Under the pieces are notes generated by a model that was given only the letters and a program-made list of their open reading frames with translations, did no database searches and was not told where the DNA came from. A program made the position numbers and the translations under genes. From Pyruvatibacter sp. (GTDB lineage Bacteria; Pseudomonadota; Alphaproteobacteria; CGMCC-115125), in assembly GCF_040219635.1 (NCBI RefSeq), contig NZ_JAVJSC010000009.1, positions 1-64,000 of the forward strand: 64,000 nucleotides of DNA, read 5' to 3'. This document shows positions 8,837-17,496 of this stretch, one piece after another. Numbering within the stretch: position 1 is the stretch's first letter; every line of letters starts with the position of its first letter.

Positions 8837-9826
8837 GTGACTGAAAGCACCTCTTCCGCAATCAGACCTGCGATGAAAGTCGTTCTGGCAGAGCCACGCG
8901 GCTTTTGCGCCGGTGTTGAGCGCGCCATTGATGTGGTGGAAAAGGCGCTCGAACGCTTTGGGGCCCCTATCTATGTGCGCCACGAGATTGTTCACAACAA
9001 ACACGTGGTGGAAGACCTGCGCGCCAAGGGCGTTGTGTTTGTAGAGGAAGTGGATGAGGTGCCGGTGGGTGCCGTCACCATTTTTTCAGCTCACGGCGTT
9101 GCCGAACGTGTTGAGGAAGATGCCGGCGCTCGGGGCCTCAAGGCCATTGATGCCACGTGTCCGCTCGTCACCAAGGTTCACCGCGAAGGCCGCCGTTATG
9201 CCGAGCAGGGCTACGACGTGGTGATGATCGGCCATCTGGGCCACCCGGAAGTGGAAGGCACGCTGGGCCGCATTCCCGGCAAGGTGCACGTCATTTCAGA
9301 GCCTGAGGATGTTGCCGTTCTGGAAGTGGCCAACCCCGACCGGGTGGCATTTGTGACCCAGACCACACTTTCCGTGAACGACACCCGTGACGTGATTGAA
9401 GCCCTCAAGAAAAAATACCCGTCCATTGTCGGCCCTGACGTACGCGACATCTGCTACGCCACTCAGAACCGCCAGACCGCTGTTGCCGAAATGGCCAAGC
9501 ATGTGGACATGATTTTGGTGGTGGGTGCCACCAACAGTTCCAACTCAAACCGGCTGCGTGAACTGGGCGAAACCATCGGCGTGCCGAGCTATCTGATCGC
9601 CGACGCCCACGCCATGGAAGACGCCTGGCTGGAGGGCAAAACCCGTGTCGGCCTCACCGCCGGTGCCTCTGCCCCTGAAACACTGGTGCAGGGTGTGATA
9701 GAACGCCTGCGCACCACCCATGACGTTGAGGTGGAAAGCCTCAACGTGATTCGCGAAAATGTGACCTTCAAACTACCCCGCGAACTACTTGATGACCCTG
9801 AGCCATCCCGCGCCGCGGGTGCCTGA
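8837..9826 (+). CDS. ispH: 4-hydroxy-3-methylbut-2-enyl diphosphate reductase (LytB)
   Basis: IspH makes IPP and DMAPP from HMBPP in the last MEP-pathway step. The three cluster cysteines lie in PRGFCAGVERA, in DATCPLV and in ICYATQNRQ. Other family motifs are RHEIVHNKHVV, FSAHGV and VGATNSSNSNRL, and it ends with the usual LPRELL segment. The 329-residue length is typical. The GTG at 8837 has AGGGG 7 bases upstream; an in-frame ATG 12 codons later directly precedes the conserved core and is the alternative. hpnH follows after 80 bases on the same strand, so isoprenoid supply and hopanoid tailoring may be co-transcribed. Confidence 0.96.
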   Translation: MTESTSSAIRPAMKVVLAEPRGFCAGVERAIDVVEKALERFGAPIYVRHEIVHNKHVVEDLRAKGVVFVEEVDEVPVGAVTIFSAHGVAERVEEDAGARGLKAIDATCPLVTKVHREGRRYAEQGYDVVMIGHLGHPEVEGTLGRIPGKVHVISEPEDVAVLEVANPDRVAFVTQTTLSVNDTRDVIEALKKKYPSIVGPDVRDICYATQNRQTAVAEMAKHVDMILVVGATNSSNSNRLRELGETIGVPSYLIADAHAMEDAWLEGKTRVGLTAGASAPETLVQGVIERLRTTHDVEVESLNVIRENVTFKLPRELLDDPEPSRAAGA

Positions 9827-9906
9827 TACACTCCCTGAATCAGACACCCCGAACCGCGCCGGAAGGCACACACCAAAAGGCCGTATGAGGCCAGGAGAGA
9901 CGAAAA

Positions 9907-11085
9907 GTGGCTGTACCTATTCGACAGATGGCTATGGTTGGCGCCTATGTGATGAAGCAGCGCCTCAAGGGCAACAAGCGTTATCCACTTGTGCTCATGC
10001 TGGAGCCGCTGTTCCGCTGCAACCTTGCCTGCCCCGGCTGCGGCAAGATTGACTACCCGGACGCCATTCTCAACAAGCGCCTGTCGGCTCAGGAATGCTT
10101 CGACGCGGTGGACGAATGCGGTGCTCCCGTGGTGGCCATCCCCGGCGGCGAACCGCTGATCCACAAGGAAATCGGTGAGATCGTTGAGGGCATCGTCGCA
10201 CGGAAAAAGTTCGTGTCGCTGTGCACCAACGCCCTGCTGCTGGAAAAGAAACTGCATCTGTTCAAGCCATCGCCCTATCTCTTCTTCTCGGTCCATCTTG
10301 ATGGGCTGGAGGAAGAGCACGACAAGGCCGTGGACCAGAAGGGTGTGTTCAAGAAGGCCGTGTCCGCCATCAAGGCCGCGCAGGACGCAGGCTTTCAGGT
10401 CAACGTCAACGCAACCATCTTTGACAACATGACCGCCGATCAGGTGGCGTCATACCTCGACTACTGCACCGACATCGGCGTCTCCATCACCATTTCGCCG
10501 GGCTATGCCTATGAGCGTGCGCCGGATCAGGAGCACTTCCTTGAGCGCCGCCGCACCAAGGATCTGTTCCGCGACGTGTTCCGCAAGGGCGAAGAGCGCA
10601 AGAAATCCGGCAAGAAAAAATGGGCGCTCAATCACTCCTCCCTGTATCTGGATTTTCTGGCCGGCAACCAGCAATACATGTGTCAGCCTTGGGGTATGCC
10701 CACGCGCAACATCTTCGGCTGGCAGCGCCCGTGCTACCTGCTGAATGAAGGCTACGCCTCCAGCTTTCAGGAGCTGATGGACGAAACCGAATGGGAGCAG
10801 TACGGCACCGGCAACTACGAAAAATGCGCTGACTGCATGGCCCACTGTGGCTACGAGCCAACCGCTGCGGCAGATGCTGCCGCCCACCCACTCAAAACCC
10901 TGTGGGTGTCGCTGCGCGGCCCCAAAACATCCGGCGACTTTGCACCGGAAATCGACCTCACCAATCAGCGCAAGGCCAAATACATCTACGACGAGCTGAT
11001 TGAGCAGAAGGTTGAAGAGCAAAAGCTCAAGGACTTACACGACCCCAAGAAGACCAGGGACAAGGTCTCTGGCACAGCGGCCTAG
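9907..11085 (+). CDS. hpnH: HpnH: radical SAM adenosyl-hopene synthase
   Basis: HpnH attaches the 5'-deoxyadenosyl radical of SAM to diploptene, giving adenosylhopane, the first step to C35 extended hopanoids. The [4Fe-4S]/SAM cysteines C38, C42 and C45 lie in RCNLACPGC, followed by the GGEPL motif. A C-terminal cysteine cluster (CADCMAHCGYEP) matches the family. The 392-residue length is typical. The GTG at 9907 has AGGAG 9 bases upstream. Its last 51 bases overlap the 3' end of the oppositely oriented hpnG, the gene for the next enzyme, so the two messages are antisense at their ends. Confidence 0.95.
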   Translation: MAVPIRQMAMVGAYVMKQRLKGNKRYPLVLMLEPLFRCNLACPGCGKIDYPDAILNKRLSAQECFDAVDECGAPVVAIPGGEPLIHKEIGEIVEGIVARKKFVSLCTNALLLEKKLHLFKPSPYLFFSVHLDGLEEEHDKAVDQKGVFKKAVSAIKAAQDAGFQVNVNATIFDNMTADQVASYLDYCTDIGVSITISPGYAYERAPDQEHFLERRRTKDLFRDVFRKGEERKKSGKKKWALNHSSLYLDFLAGNQQYMCQPWGMPTRNIFGWQRPCYLLNEGYASSFQELMDETEWEQYGTGNYEKCADCMAHCGYEPTAAADAAAHPLKTLWVSLRGPKTSGDFAPEIDLTNQRKAKYIYDELIEQKVEEQKLKDLHDPKKTRDKVSGTAA

Positions 11086-11730
11086 GCTCTTGAACCCTTT
11101 GGAACTGCCGGCGGCAAGACGCATCATCGCCGGCAGGTCCTGAGGCCGCAGCATCAGCCGCAATACCGTCGTCATGACGCGAATATCACCGCCGGGTCCA
11201 ATCGCCCCCAGCGCTGCATGGGGCAGCGTGTGATGCACTGCATCTGAAACCGCCCGCAACGCTGTAAACGGCACGCCCAGCTCGCGGGCCACGTGGGCCA
11301 CTGCCCCGCTCTCCATATCCACCGCGTGCGTTCCGGTACGCCGCCCAAGCGCCCGCTTGGCGGCAACATCTGCGACAACGTCAGCAGCATCAGCCATATC
11401 AACATGTTTGAGCGTGAGCCCTGCCCGCGCTGCACACTGCGCAAGCAGAGGCGCAAACTGCGGCGACGCTTCAATGCGTTTGCCGTCGCGCATCACAACG
11501 GCGCGGGCAACGGCAATATCACCGGGCACCAGCGCATCACTCAGCGCCCCCGACACGCCAAAACTCAGCAGCGCCGTGCAGCCATGCACCTCTACAAGCT
11601 CTCGCGCCAGGTCTTCAGCTTTGGCGGGCGACGCCCCCGATACGGCGGTCCTGAGTGCGGGATCATCCACCAGCGTGCCAAGCGCTGCTTCTTCGGCCTT
11701 CACGCCGCACACAATGCCAAGCCGTTTCAT
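11035..11730 (-). CDS. hpnG: HpnG: adenosylhopane nucleosidase/phosphorylase
   Basis: HpnG removes adenine from adenosylhopane to give a ribosyl/phosphoribosyl-hopane. It belongs to the purine nucleoside phosphorylase / MTA-SAH nucleosidase superfamily. Visible features are the N-terminal IVCGVKAEE strand-turn, LLSFGVSGALSDAL with the glycine-rich phosphate loop, and the nucleoside-binding VDMESGAVAHVA segment (Met-Glu contacting ribose). The 231-residue length fits. It lies downstream of shc on the minus strand, about 295 bases away, with a palindromic repeat in the gap. It converges on hpnH with a 51-base overlap. Confidence 0.9.
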   Translation of the reverse strand: MKRLGIVCGVKAEEAALGTLVDDPALRTAVSGASPAKAEDLARELVEVHGCTALLSFGVSGALSDALVPGDIAVARAVVMRDGKRIEASPQFAPLLAQCAARAGLTLKHVDMADAADVVADVAAKRALGRRTGTHAVDMESGAVAHVARELGVPFTALRAVSDAVHHTLPHAALGAIGPGGDIRVMTTVLRLMLRPQDLPAMMRLAAGSSKGFKSLGRCARDLVPGLLGVV

Positions 11731-11852
11731 GCGTTTGCCCTCAGGTATTTACTTGGTAATGCGTCTGTGTGTGGAGCAGTTTGGTGCTTGCTGCAAGCGA
11801 TCCCGCGGAAAGCAAAGGGGCTAAAGCTCTGATATTCCCCATGCCCAATCCC

Positions 11853-11999
11853 GTGTCCCCGGACCTGATCCGGGGCCTACCCGCCGACCGGCCTTCGACA
11901 TAGTGGCTGGCGCAAAATGTGCGTGCAGCCCGGCCCGAACCAGCACGCACTACTATACCGCTGCACCGCGAATGGACCCCCGATCAGGTCCGGGGAAAC
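11853..11999. repeat. REP-like inverted repeat element between shc and hpnG
   Basis: The left arm (11853-11877) contains CCCCGGACCTGATCCGGGG, itself a hairpin. The right arm (11975-11999) is its inverted copy with few changes (CCCCGATCAGGTCCGGGG). About 97 bases without a convincing gene lie between. The shape and wording match the element at 50541-50634, and similar CCCCGG-ctTGAtc-CCGGGG palindromes are common interspersed repeats in alphaproteobacteria. It could attenuate or stabilise the shc-hpnG message. Confidence 0.7.
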
Positions 12000-12024
12000 G
12001 GAATATTGCTGACACGCTTGTTGG

Positions 12025-13992
12025 CTACATGCCATACGCAACATGCCGGTCGTTGCTCTTCATCAGGTTCTCATACCGCGCCACTGCCCACAGCGGGAAA
12101 TACGCCGCGTAGCCGTGATACTTGAGATAAAACACCTTGGGAAAGCCGGTGCCGGTGTACAGCTTCTCATCCCACCGCGCGCCATCGCGTTTGGCATTTT
12201 CAAGATACGCCACGCCGCGCTTCACAGCATCGCTCTCAACCTCGCCCGCGGCCATCAGGCCAAGCACGGCCCAGGCGGTTTGTGAGGCGGTGCTCTCCTT
12301 CACTTCGCTCTTGCGGTCCTCGTGATAGGTCGCGAGGTCTTCACCCCACCCCCCATCAGCCCGCTGACGTGCCTTCAGCCAGGCCACACCGCGCTGCACG
12401 TAGGCAGACTGCATGTCCTCACCCGCCGCATTGAGCGCGCACAAGACCGACCATGTGCCATATACATAGTTGGCACCCCAGCGCCCCCACCATGAGCCAT
12501 CCGGCTGCTGGTCACGCTTGAGATACGCCACACCCTTGGCTATTTCTGCCGCAAATCTTTGCCTGTCGAGTTGCGCCAGAAACGACACACACCGCGCCGT
12601 CACATCTTCCGTAGGCGGATCAAGCAGCGCACCGTGGTCAGCGAACGGGATGGAATTCAGATAAAAATGTTCGTTCTCAGGCTCAAAAGCCCCCCAGCCG
12701 CCTGACGACGACTGCATACCAACAACCCACTCCGCGGCGCGCTCAATACTCTGGGTATATTCCGGCTTGCCCGTGCGGTGCATTGCCATGGCCACAACGG
12801 CGGTATCGTCCACGTCCGGGTAATAGTCGTTGTTGTACTGAAACGCCCAGCCGCCCGGCCGCACATCAGGCCGCCGCACAGCCCAGTCGCCCACCACATC
12901 CAAAATCTGCTTGTCCTTGAGCCAGTCGAGCGCGCCATCCAGCGCGTCATCGCCCGCTTCAAGGCCGGATTCCATCAAGGCATGAGACGCCAGACACGTA
13001 TCCCACACCGGCGACACGCACGGCTGGCAATAAAGCTCGTCGTCGGTTTCCACCAGCAGCCGCTCGATGGATTCCCTGGCAATCATCAGGTTCGGGTCAT
13101 CCTTGGGGTAGCCCAGTGCGTCATACGCCATCACCGAATTGGCCATAGCTGGATAAATCGCGCCCAGCCCGTCCAACCCGTTCAACCGCTCGGTGAAAAA
13201 CGCCACCGCCTTGTCGATGGCCCGTTTGCGCAAGCCTTTGGGAAACGCCGGCTCACAAAACCGCAGCACTTTGTCGAGCACCAGAAAACAATCGCCCACA
13301 AAGCTGCCATTGGGGTTGATGTTATACACTTTCTCATCTTCGGGCGGCGTCACGAACAGTTCACGGATGGTAATGCCCGTCGGGTTGCGCGCCTGCGCCT
13401 TCAACGCATAGAGCACCAGCAGAGGCGCAATCACTGTGCGCGACCAGTAAGCAATTTTTGACATGTGAAACGGAAACCAGCGCGGCAACAGCATGACTTC
13501 CACCGGAATAACCGGCACACCACGCCACGGGATCTGCGCGAACAGTGCCAGCATGATCCGTGTAAAGACGTTGGCCTTGGACGCTCCACCGCGTGCCAGC
13601 ACCCAGTCTCGCGCACGCACCATGTGCGACGCATCAATATCCTCGCCGGTCAGCTTCAGCGCCCAGTACGACTTGATGGTGGCCGAGATATCGCCGTCAC
13701 CATCATGAAACAGCGGCCAGCTTCCATCCGCGTTCTGGATGCGGCGCAGATAGCGCGCAATCTTTGCTTCCTTGGCCGGGTCCACATCATCCAGAAAATG
13801 CTGCAGCAACACATATTCGGACGGAATGGTACTGTCGGCCTCAAGCTCAAAAACAATGTGCCCGTCGTCGCGCTGCATCTCAACCAAGCGATCGGCCTGT
13901 GTCTTGATAAGCTCCTCGCGCGCCACGCGGGCAGCCATCGCCTGCTCGGCTGTTTCTTCCGTGTCCTGCGGGCCGAACTCAACAACCGTCAC
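12025..13992 (-). CDS. shc: Squalene-hopene cyclase (HpnF)
   Basis: This monotopic membrane enzyme cyclises squalene to hopene/hopanol, the core hopanoid step. The catalytic acid motif DVDDTA sits at about residues 393-398. QW-type repeats recur (for example QNADGSWPLF, QSSSGGWGAFE, QQPDGSWWGRWG, QRADGGWGE), and the WGANYVYGTW segment lines the active site. At 655 residues it has the full family length. The GTG at 13990-13992 follows AGGGGAG. It ends 294 bases before hpnG. Its upstream neighbour in the canonical order would be hpnE, but a 3.7-kb mobile insertion now separates them. With the insertion removed, shc would start about 107 bases after hpnE. Confidence 0.97.
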   Translation of the reverse strand: MTVVEFGPQDTEETAEQAMAARVAREELIKTQADRLVEMQRDDGHIVFELEADSTIPSEYVLLQHFLDDVDPAKEAKIARYLRRIQNADGSWPLFHDGDGDISATIKSYWALKLTGEDIDASHMVRARDWVLARGGASKANVFTRIMLALFAQIPWRGVPVIPVEVMLLPRWFPFHMSKIAYWSRTVIAPLLVLYALKAQARNPTGITIRELFVTPPEDEKVYNINPNGSFVGDCFLVLDKVLRFCEPAFPKGLRKRAIDKAVAFFTERLNGLDGLGAIYPAMANSVMAYDALGYPKDDPNLMIARESIERLLVETDDELYCQPCVSPVWDTCLASHALMESGLEAGDDALDGALDWLKDKQILDVVGDWAVRRPDVRPGGWAFQYNNDYYPDVDDTAVVAMAMHRTGKPEYTQSIERAAEWVVGMQSSSGGWGAFEPENEHFYLNSIPFADHGALLDPPTEDVTARCVSFLAQLDRQRFAAEIAKGVAYLKRDQQPDGSWWGRWGANYVYGTWSVLCALNAAGEDMQSAYVQRGVAWLKARQRADGGWGEDLATYHEDRKSEVKESTASQTAWAVLGLMAAGEVESDAVKRGVAYLENAKRDGARWDEKLYTGTGFPKVFYLKYHGYAAYFPLWAVARYENLMKSNDRHVAYGM

Positions 13993-14300
13993 GGGTACTC
14001 TCCCCTGTTTTTTGTGGTGTCTTTGGCGGACTGCTCTGAATGGTGCAGTGCAATACTAGCGGCGGGCACGCCCAAACAGCAAGCCCGGCATATCCGCTGC
14101 TAGGGTCAAAACCCAATCAGCGCATTGATCTTGCGGCGCAAATCGTGATTCCGATGGCGTAGAGCTTTTGGAGGATGATTCATGGCGCACTGCTTGGCTT
14201 GTGGGGAAAAAGGGGGCGCGAAAAATCAGGCGGTCGGCCTACGGTCCACCCCTCAGGCCACCGACGGTGGATAAGATGGGTTAGAGTGCAGAGCAGCGCC

Positions 14301-14936
14301 TCAGCTCTCGTTCGAAATCAGCGACAAAAGGACGTTGATCACGTTTGTGGACAGCGTTTCAGGTGGATCAAACCGCAAGCGGCTTAGGTTGATCGGTAGC
14401 GCTAGACAGCCGTGAATCGCAGACCAAAAGAACTGCGCCATCTCGTGGCGATCAAAATCTACAAACACGCCTGAAGCTTGTCCTTCCTCGAATGCGGCGC
14501 ACAAACCCCGATAGAAGAACTCATCTCCTAGGTCGACTTTCTCGACGTAGTTCTTTCTTCCATCGGGGACTGGGAGAAACACATACTTGAAGAAACGGGT
14601 GTTTGTGATTGCGATGCTTGCGTAGTCCTGCAGCAAACAGCGCACCTTCTCTGCTGGATCATGGGAAGCATCGTAGTTGGCCTGCATAGCAGCCCGGATC
14701 TGGTCAACTGGAACAGACCAAACCGCCTGAGCGAGGTCATCGCGACTCTTGAAATACGTATAGAATGTTCCGACCGAGATCTGGGCTTCTTCGGCCACAT
14801 CTCTAATTGTAATGTCGTCCCATGCCTTTGCATCGTTGGGCGCAATTTCGCGACGCTGTCCCAACCGCACTGCGGCTTGGCAAATTTGATGGCGCATCCT
14901 CGCACGCTTTTCATCGGTTATGGGTGGCCTCGGCAC
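14301..14936 (-). CDS. TetR/AcrR-family transcriptional regulator
   Basis: A 211-residue regulator with an N-terminal helix-turn-helix at about residues 42-62 (ITIRDVAEEAQISVGTFY followed by TYFKSRDDL), the classic TetR signature. The ligand-binding C-terminal half is of unknown specificity. Its start is a GTG at 14934-14936 without a strong Shine-Dalgarno. It lies 70 bases downstream of the paraoxonase gene on the same strand, so the two are probably co-transcribed. The palindrome TGAACAGGTTCA between the paraoxonase and desaturase genes is its likely operator (inference). Codon use and GC content are lower than in the hopanoid genes, consistent with arrival on the mobile element. Confidence 0.9.
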   Translation of the reverse strand: MPRPPITDEKRARMRHQICQAAVRLGQRREIAPNDAKAWDDITIRDVAEEAQISVGTFYTYFKSRDDLAQAVWSVPVDQIRAAMQANYDASHDPAEKVRCLLQDYASIAITNTRFFKYVFLPVPDGRKNYVEKVDLGDEFFYRGLCAAFEEGQASGVFVDFDRHEMAQFFWSAIHGCLALPINLSRLRFDPPETLSTNVINVLLSLISNES

Positions 14937-15006
14937 AGTTCACTTTGTCCGAAAGTTTATTCCATTCCTCACACACGTCGTGCGAGCCCATAAGCCATAC
15001 AGAGAT

Positions 15007-16083
15007 TTATTCTACTTCGCACCTAAGAAAATGGTCCTCTAATATGGAGCCGATGAGCATCTCTCCATCGAGCATCGTCGCTACGCTTGAACCCGAAAGC
15101 TCGGTTCCATCGTTCATATAGATTGTCTCAAACGTCATGGGCGAACTGCTGACTTGCACTGCAATGACATGCGAAGGTGAAAGGCTGTTTGCATCCCTCA
15201 CATGCTCGAGCAGAGGAAAAAGTTTGGGATGAGCGCCTGCTAATAGCCTGCCATCCTCAGACCATTCCAAGTTGTCCACCGCTGTGTTTACATCCAGCTT
15301 CTCGACGAACTCCCACTCGCGCATTGACGCTCCCCTGCGGAAACGTTTGACCGAGCGTCCGAGGGCCTCGGCTATAAACAGGGTCTGTCCGTCTTCGGAA
15401 ATTGCAAGCCCATTTGCACCCTTGATGCCCTCGACAGCAAGAACTCCCGTTTGACCGTCAAAGTAGGAAACCGACGACCAGGACATTCCAAAGTAGTCTT
15501 CAATCGTCGCCATTATCGACGGTTGGGGGCTGCCATGGTCATTTGAAACAAAGAACTGGTTTCTGCCGATCGCCTTGATATCGTTTGGTGAGATCAACTC
15601 CGGATAGTGAAAACGACCTTTGAGCGTAAGGCTATGATCTTCGGCGACATCGAATACGAGTATCTCGTCTTCGAAACGCGAAGGGTGATTGACCATGTAC
15701 AATTCCCGCTTTCCATCTTCGAGTTGCAAGAGATCGATGCCATGCGGATGAAACGGCTGCTCAATCTGCACATTTAGAGGTTCGGGTCGACTGTCTGGCT
15801 GTGACAAATCGAGCAACCAGATATCACCATTCTTAACCTTTGCGGTGCTGCCGCTGCGATAGCTGTCGAACACTTCGCGTCCGTTGCCAGCCGAAATGAA
15901 GGCTACGCGGTTCACTCGGTCGATGTTGATGTCTTCCGACCCGGCTGGTCCCTCCATCATGGTACACGCGCCTACCGATACCGGTTCGATCTCGACGAAG
16001 GCGCCGGAATCGCGAGAGATGCGCCACGCCTGCCATCCAATCAGCAACAGCACAGCAGCAATGACGATGGTTTTCTTCGGCAA
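15007..16083 (-). CDS. Paraoxonase/arylesterase (PON family, calcium-dependent lactonase fold)
   Basis: A 358-residue six-bladed beta-propeller matching animal serum paraoxonases over its whole length. The residues known in PON1 as calcium ligands have counterparts at almost the same numbers: Glu50-Asp51 (GSED), Asn167-Asp168 (SPND), Asn224 (ANG) and Asp270-Asn271 (VDN). The catalytic-site histidines are His114 (HPHG), His133 (MVNH) and His285 (GAHP). A single N-terminal membrane helix (about residues 4-18) acts as an uncleaved anchor, as in PON1. PON enzymes hydrolyse lactones and aryl esters; the substrate here is unknown. I prefer the TTG at 16081-16083 because GGGAG lies 7 bases upstream; a TTG 24 bases earlier is also open. 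It is divergent from the desaturase-family gene, co-oriented with tetR, and lies inside the IS5-type element. Confidence 0.88.
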   Translation of the reverse strand: MPKKTIVIAAVLLLIGWQAWRISRDSGAFVEIEPVSVGACTMMEGPAGSEDINIDRVNRVAFISAGNGREVFDSYRSGSTAKVKNGDIWLLDLSQPDSRPEPLNVQIEQPFHPHGIDLLQLEDGKRELYMVNHPSRFEDEILVFDVAEDHSLTLKGRFHYPELISPNDIKAIGRNQFFVSNDHGSPQPSIMATIEDYFGMSWSSVSYFDGQTGVLAVEGIKGANGLAISEDGQTLFIAEALGRSVKRFRRGASMREWEFVEKLDVNTAVDNLEWSEDGRLLAGAHPKLFPLLEHVRDANSLSPSHVIAVQVSSSPMTFETIYMNDGTELSGSSVATMLDGEMLIGSILEDHFLRCEVE

Positions 16084-16147
16084 TTCTCTTCTCCCTCTGA
16101 AACTCAAGTTCCAGCGCCTTCGGCAGGCACCATGTTTCTACGTCAGC

Positions 16148-16195
16148 TTGACGATAGGTCTTCGGTTAGTATATTGAACAGGTTCATTTAATCAA
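16148..16195. promoter_or_regulatory. Back-to-back promoters of the paraoxonase and desaturase genes
   Basis: Plus strand: TTGACG (16148-16153), 16-base spacer, TATATT (16170-16175), driving the desaturase gene. Minus strand: TTGATT (16195-16190), 16-base spacer, TATACT (16173-16168), driving paraoxonase and tetR. The two -10 boxes overlap, so one bound repressor could close both promoters. Box matches are 5/6 for both -10s. The assignment is by eye. Confidence 0.6.
16175..16186. promoter_or_regulatory. Candidate TetR operator TGAAC-AG-GTTCA
   Basis: A perfect 5+5 inverted repeat with a 2-base centre. It sits between the -35 and -10 of the leftward promoter and immediately after the -10 of the rightward promoter. 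This is where a TetR-type dimer would block both genes. The pairing with the tetR gene at 14301 is inferred from proximity. Confidence 0.5.
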
Positions 16196-16260
16196 TACGC
16201 GCTGTGGTGCCGTTCTGATCCGCGAGTGCCAACCAGCGCATTTCAACCGAGAAATTCACC

Positions 16261-17412
16261 ATGCAGTCAACTGACGCCAAGGCTCTCAAGAACCGGAACC
16301 TGCCTGCGCGCGCTCCGCTCGCCAGAGCTTTCGAGAAGTGGCTTGGGATGCCGCTCAACCTGATCGAAGCGATTCTGTCTTACGTCATCGTTCGCCCATT
16401 GAATTGGGCGCTGCGGCACCTTGATTGGCTGTCGCACAGACTGGAAGGCACGTTGCTGCGACGGGTTCTGCAGCACACAATCTTTCCCGCTACTATGGTC
16501 ATCTCGCTTTATCTCAGTTTTGAGTTTGTCGAGAATGGTGGCGGGCTCAATTCCCTCTTAGTACTTGCGCTCATACCCGTCATTGTGGGCCTGTTTGTAG
16601 CTCCTCTGGAGCGCCTGATGCCGTTCAGCCGCAACTGGCTGGAGGGTAAAAATGACATGTCCGTCGATTTGATGATGTTCTTTTCCGGAGCATTCTGGAA
16701 CGGATTCTCCAGGTTCCTGCTGCAGGCTTTATTCATTGTTGGCATTATCGAAATGGTGGAGCCCTATGGTCACGACCTTTGGCCTGCACAACTGCCCGGA
16801 GTGGTCCAGGTATTCCTCTTCATCCTGCTCAAGGACTTCTTCCGATACTGGTATCATCGCGCTCTGCACGAGGTGCCGTTTCTGTGGCGTTTCCACGCGG
16901 CTCACCACTCGGTTGAGCGTCTCTATTGGCTCAATGGCATTCGCAGTCACCCAATCGAGGTGATCGGTCAGGCGCTGCTCTTCGCGGTGCCGCTGGCCCT
17001 CCTTCAGCCATCGGTCGAGATCGCGGTCGTAGCTGTTCTGATGCAGCTAAGTATCGGGATATTTCAGCACGCCAACCTCGATCTGAAGCTGGGCTTCTGG
17101 GAATACATCTTCTCGATCGGCGACAATCACAGGTACCACCACTACCCCGACAAACAGGTTGGTGATTCCAACTACGGTGGCGAGTTCATTGTCTGGGATA
17201 TCCTGTTTGGAACGTTCCACAAGGTGAATGGCGAGCGTCCGCAGGACAAGATCGGTATTGGCACCGCGCCAAACTATCCGATGACAATGGCAGGACTGCT
17301 GATTGCGCCGTTCCTGCCCGATCAAAAGGTCTTCGGTGCGGAGCACGATGGTCAAGCCAAGGCCGAAAATCAGCCCGATCAGGAGGCAGCGTCGCTACAG
17401 AGGGCACTTTGA
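16261..17412 (+). CDS. Sterol desaturase / fatty acid hydroxylase superfamily membrane enzyme
   Basis: A 383-residue integral membrane di-iron oxygenase. The three histidine clusters of the superfamily are present: HRALH (residues 199-203), HAAHH (about 212-216) and HRYHH (290-294, in GDNHRYHHYPD). Hydrophobic segments occur around residues 75-110, 140-165 and 240-265. Family members hydroxylate or desaturate lipids, sterols or carotenoids, so the substrate is open; hopanoids are one possibility because of position only. It is transcribed away from the paraoxonase gene from a shared promoter region. It is mobile-element cargo, so the hopanoid neighbourhood may be coincidental. It ends about 85 bases before the recognisable start of the transposase remnant. 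Confidence 0.88.
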   Translation: MQSTDAKALKNRNLPARAPLARAFEKWLGMPLNLIEAILSYVIVRPLNWALRHLDWLSHRLEGTLLRRVLQHTIFPATMVISLYLSFEFVENGGGLNSLLVLALIPVIVGLFVAPLERLMPFSRNWLEGKNDMSVDLMMFFSGAFWNGFSRFLLQALFIVGIIEMVEPYGHDLWPAQLPGVVQVFLFILLKDFFRYWYHRALHEVPFLWRFHAAHHSVERLYWLNGIRSHPIEVIGQALLFAVPLALLQPSVEIAVVAVLMQLSIGIFQHANLDLKLGFWEYIFSIGDNHRYHHYPDKQVGDSNYGGEFIVWDILFGTFHKVNGERPQDKIGIGTAPNYPMTMAGLLIAPFLPDQKVFGAEHDGQAKAENQPDQEAASLQRAL

Positions 17413-17496
17413 TCCCTGAGGCAGATACGCCCCGACGGCTCAGCCCCGTGATCGCTTCGCACAAAACAAACAATTGAAGAGGGATTTGAGCCGGAG

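Noticed and set aside
14175..14387. Small frame at the left end of the mobile element as a gene
   Set aside because: Overlaps the tetR 3' end, no motif and only a modest ribosome site; more likely eroded IS leader.
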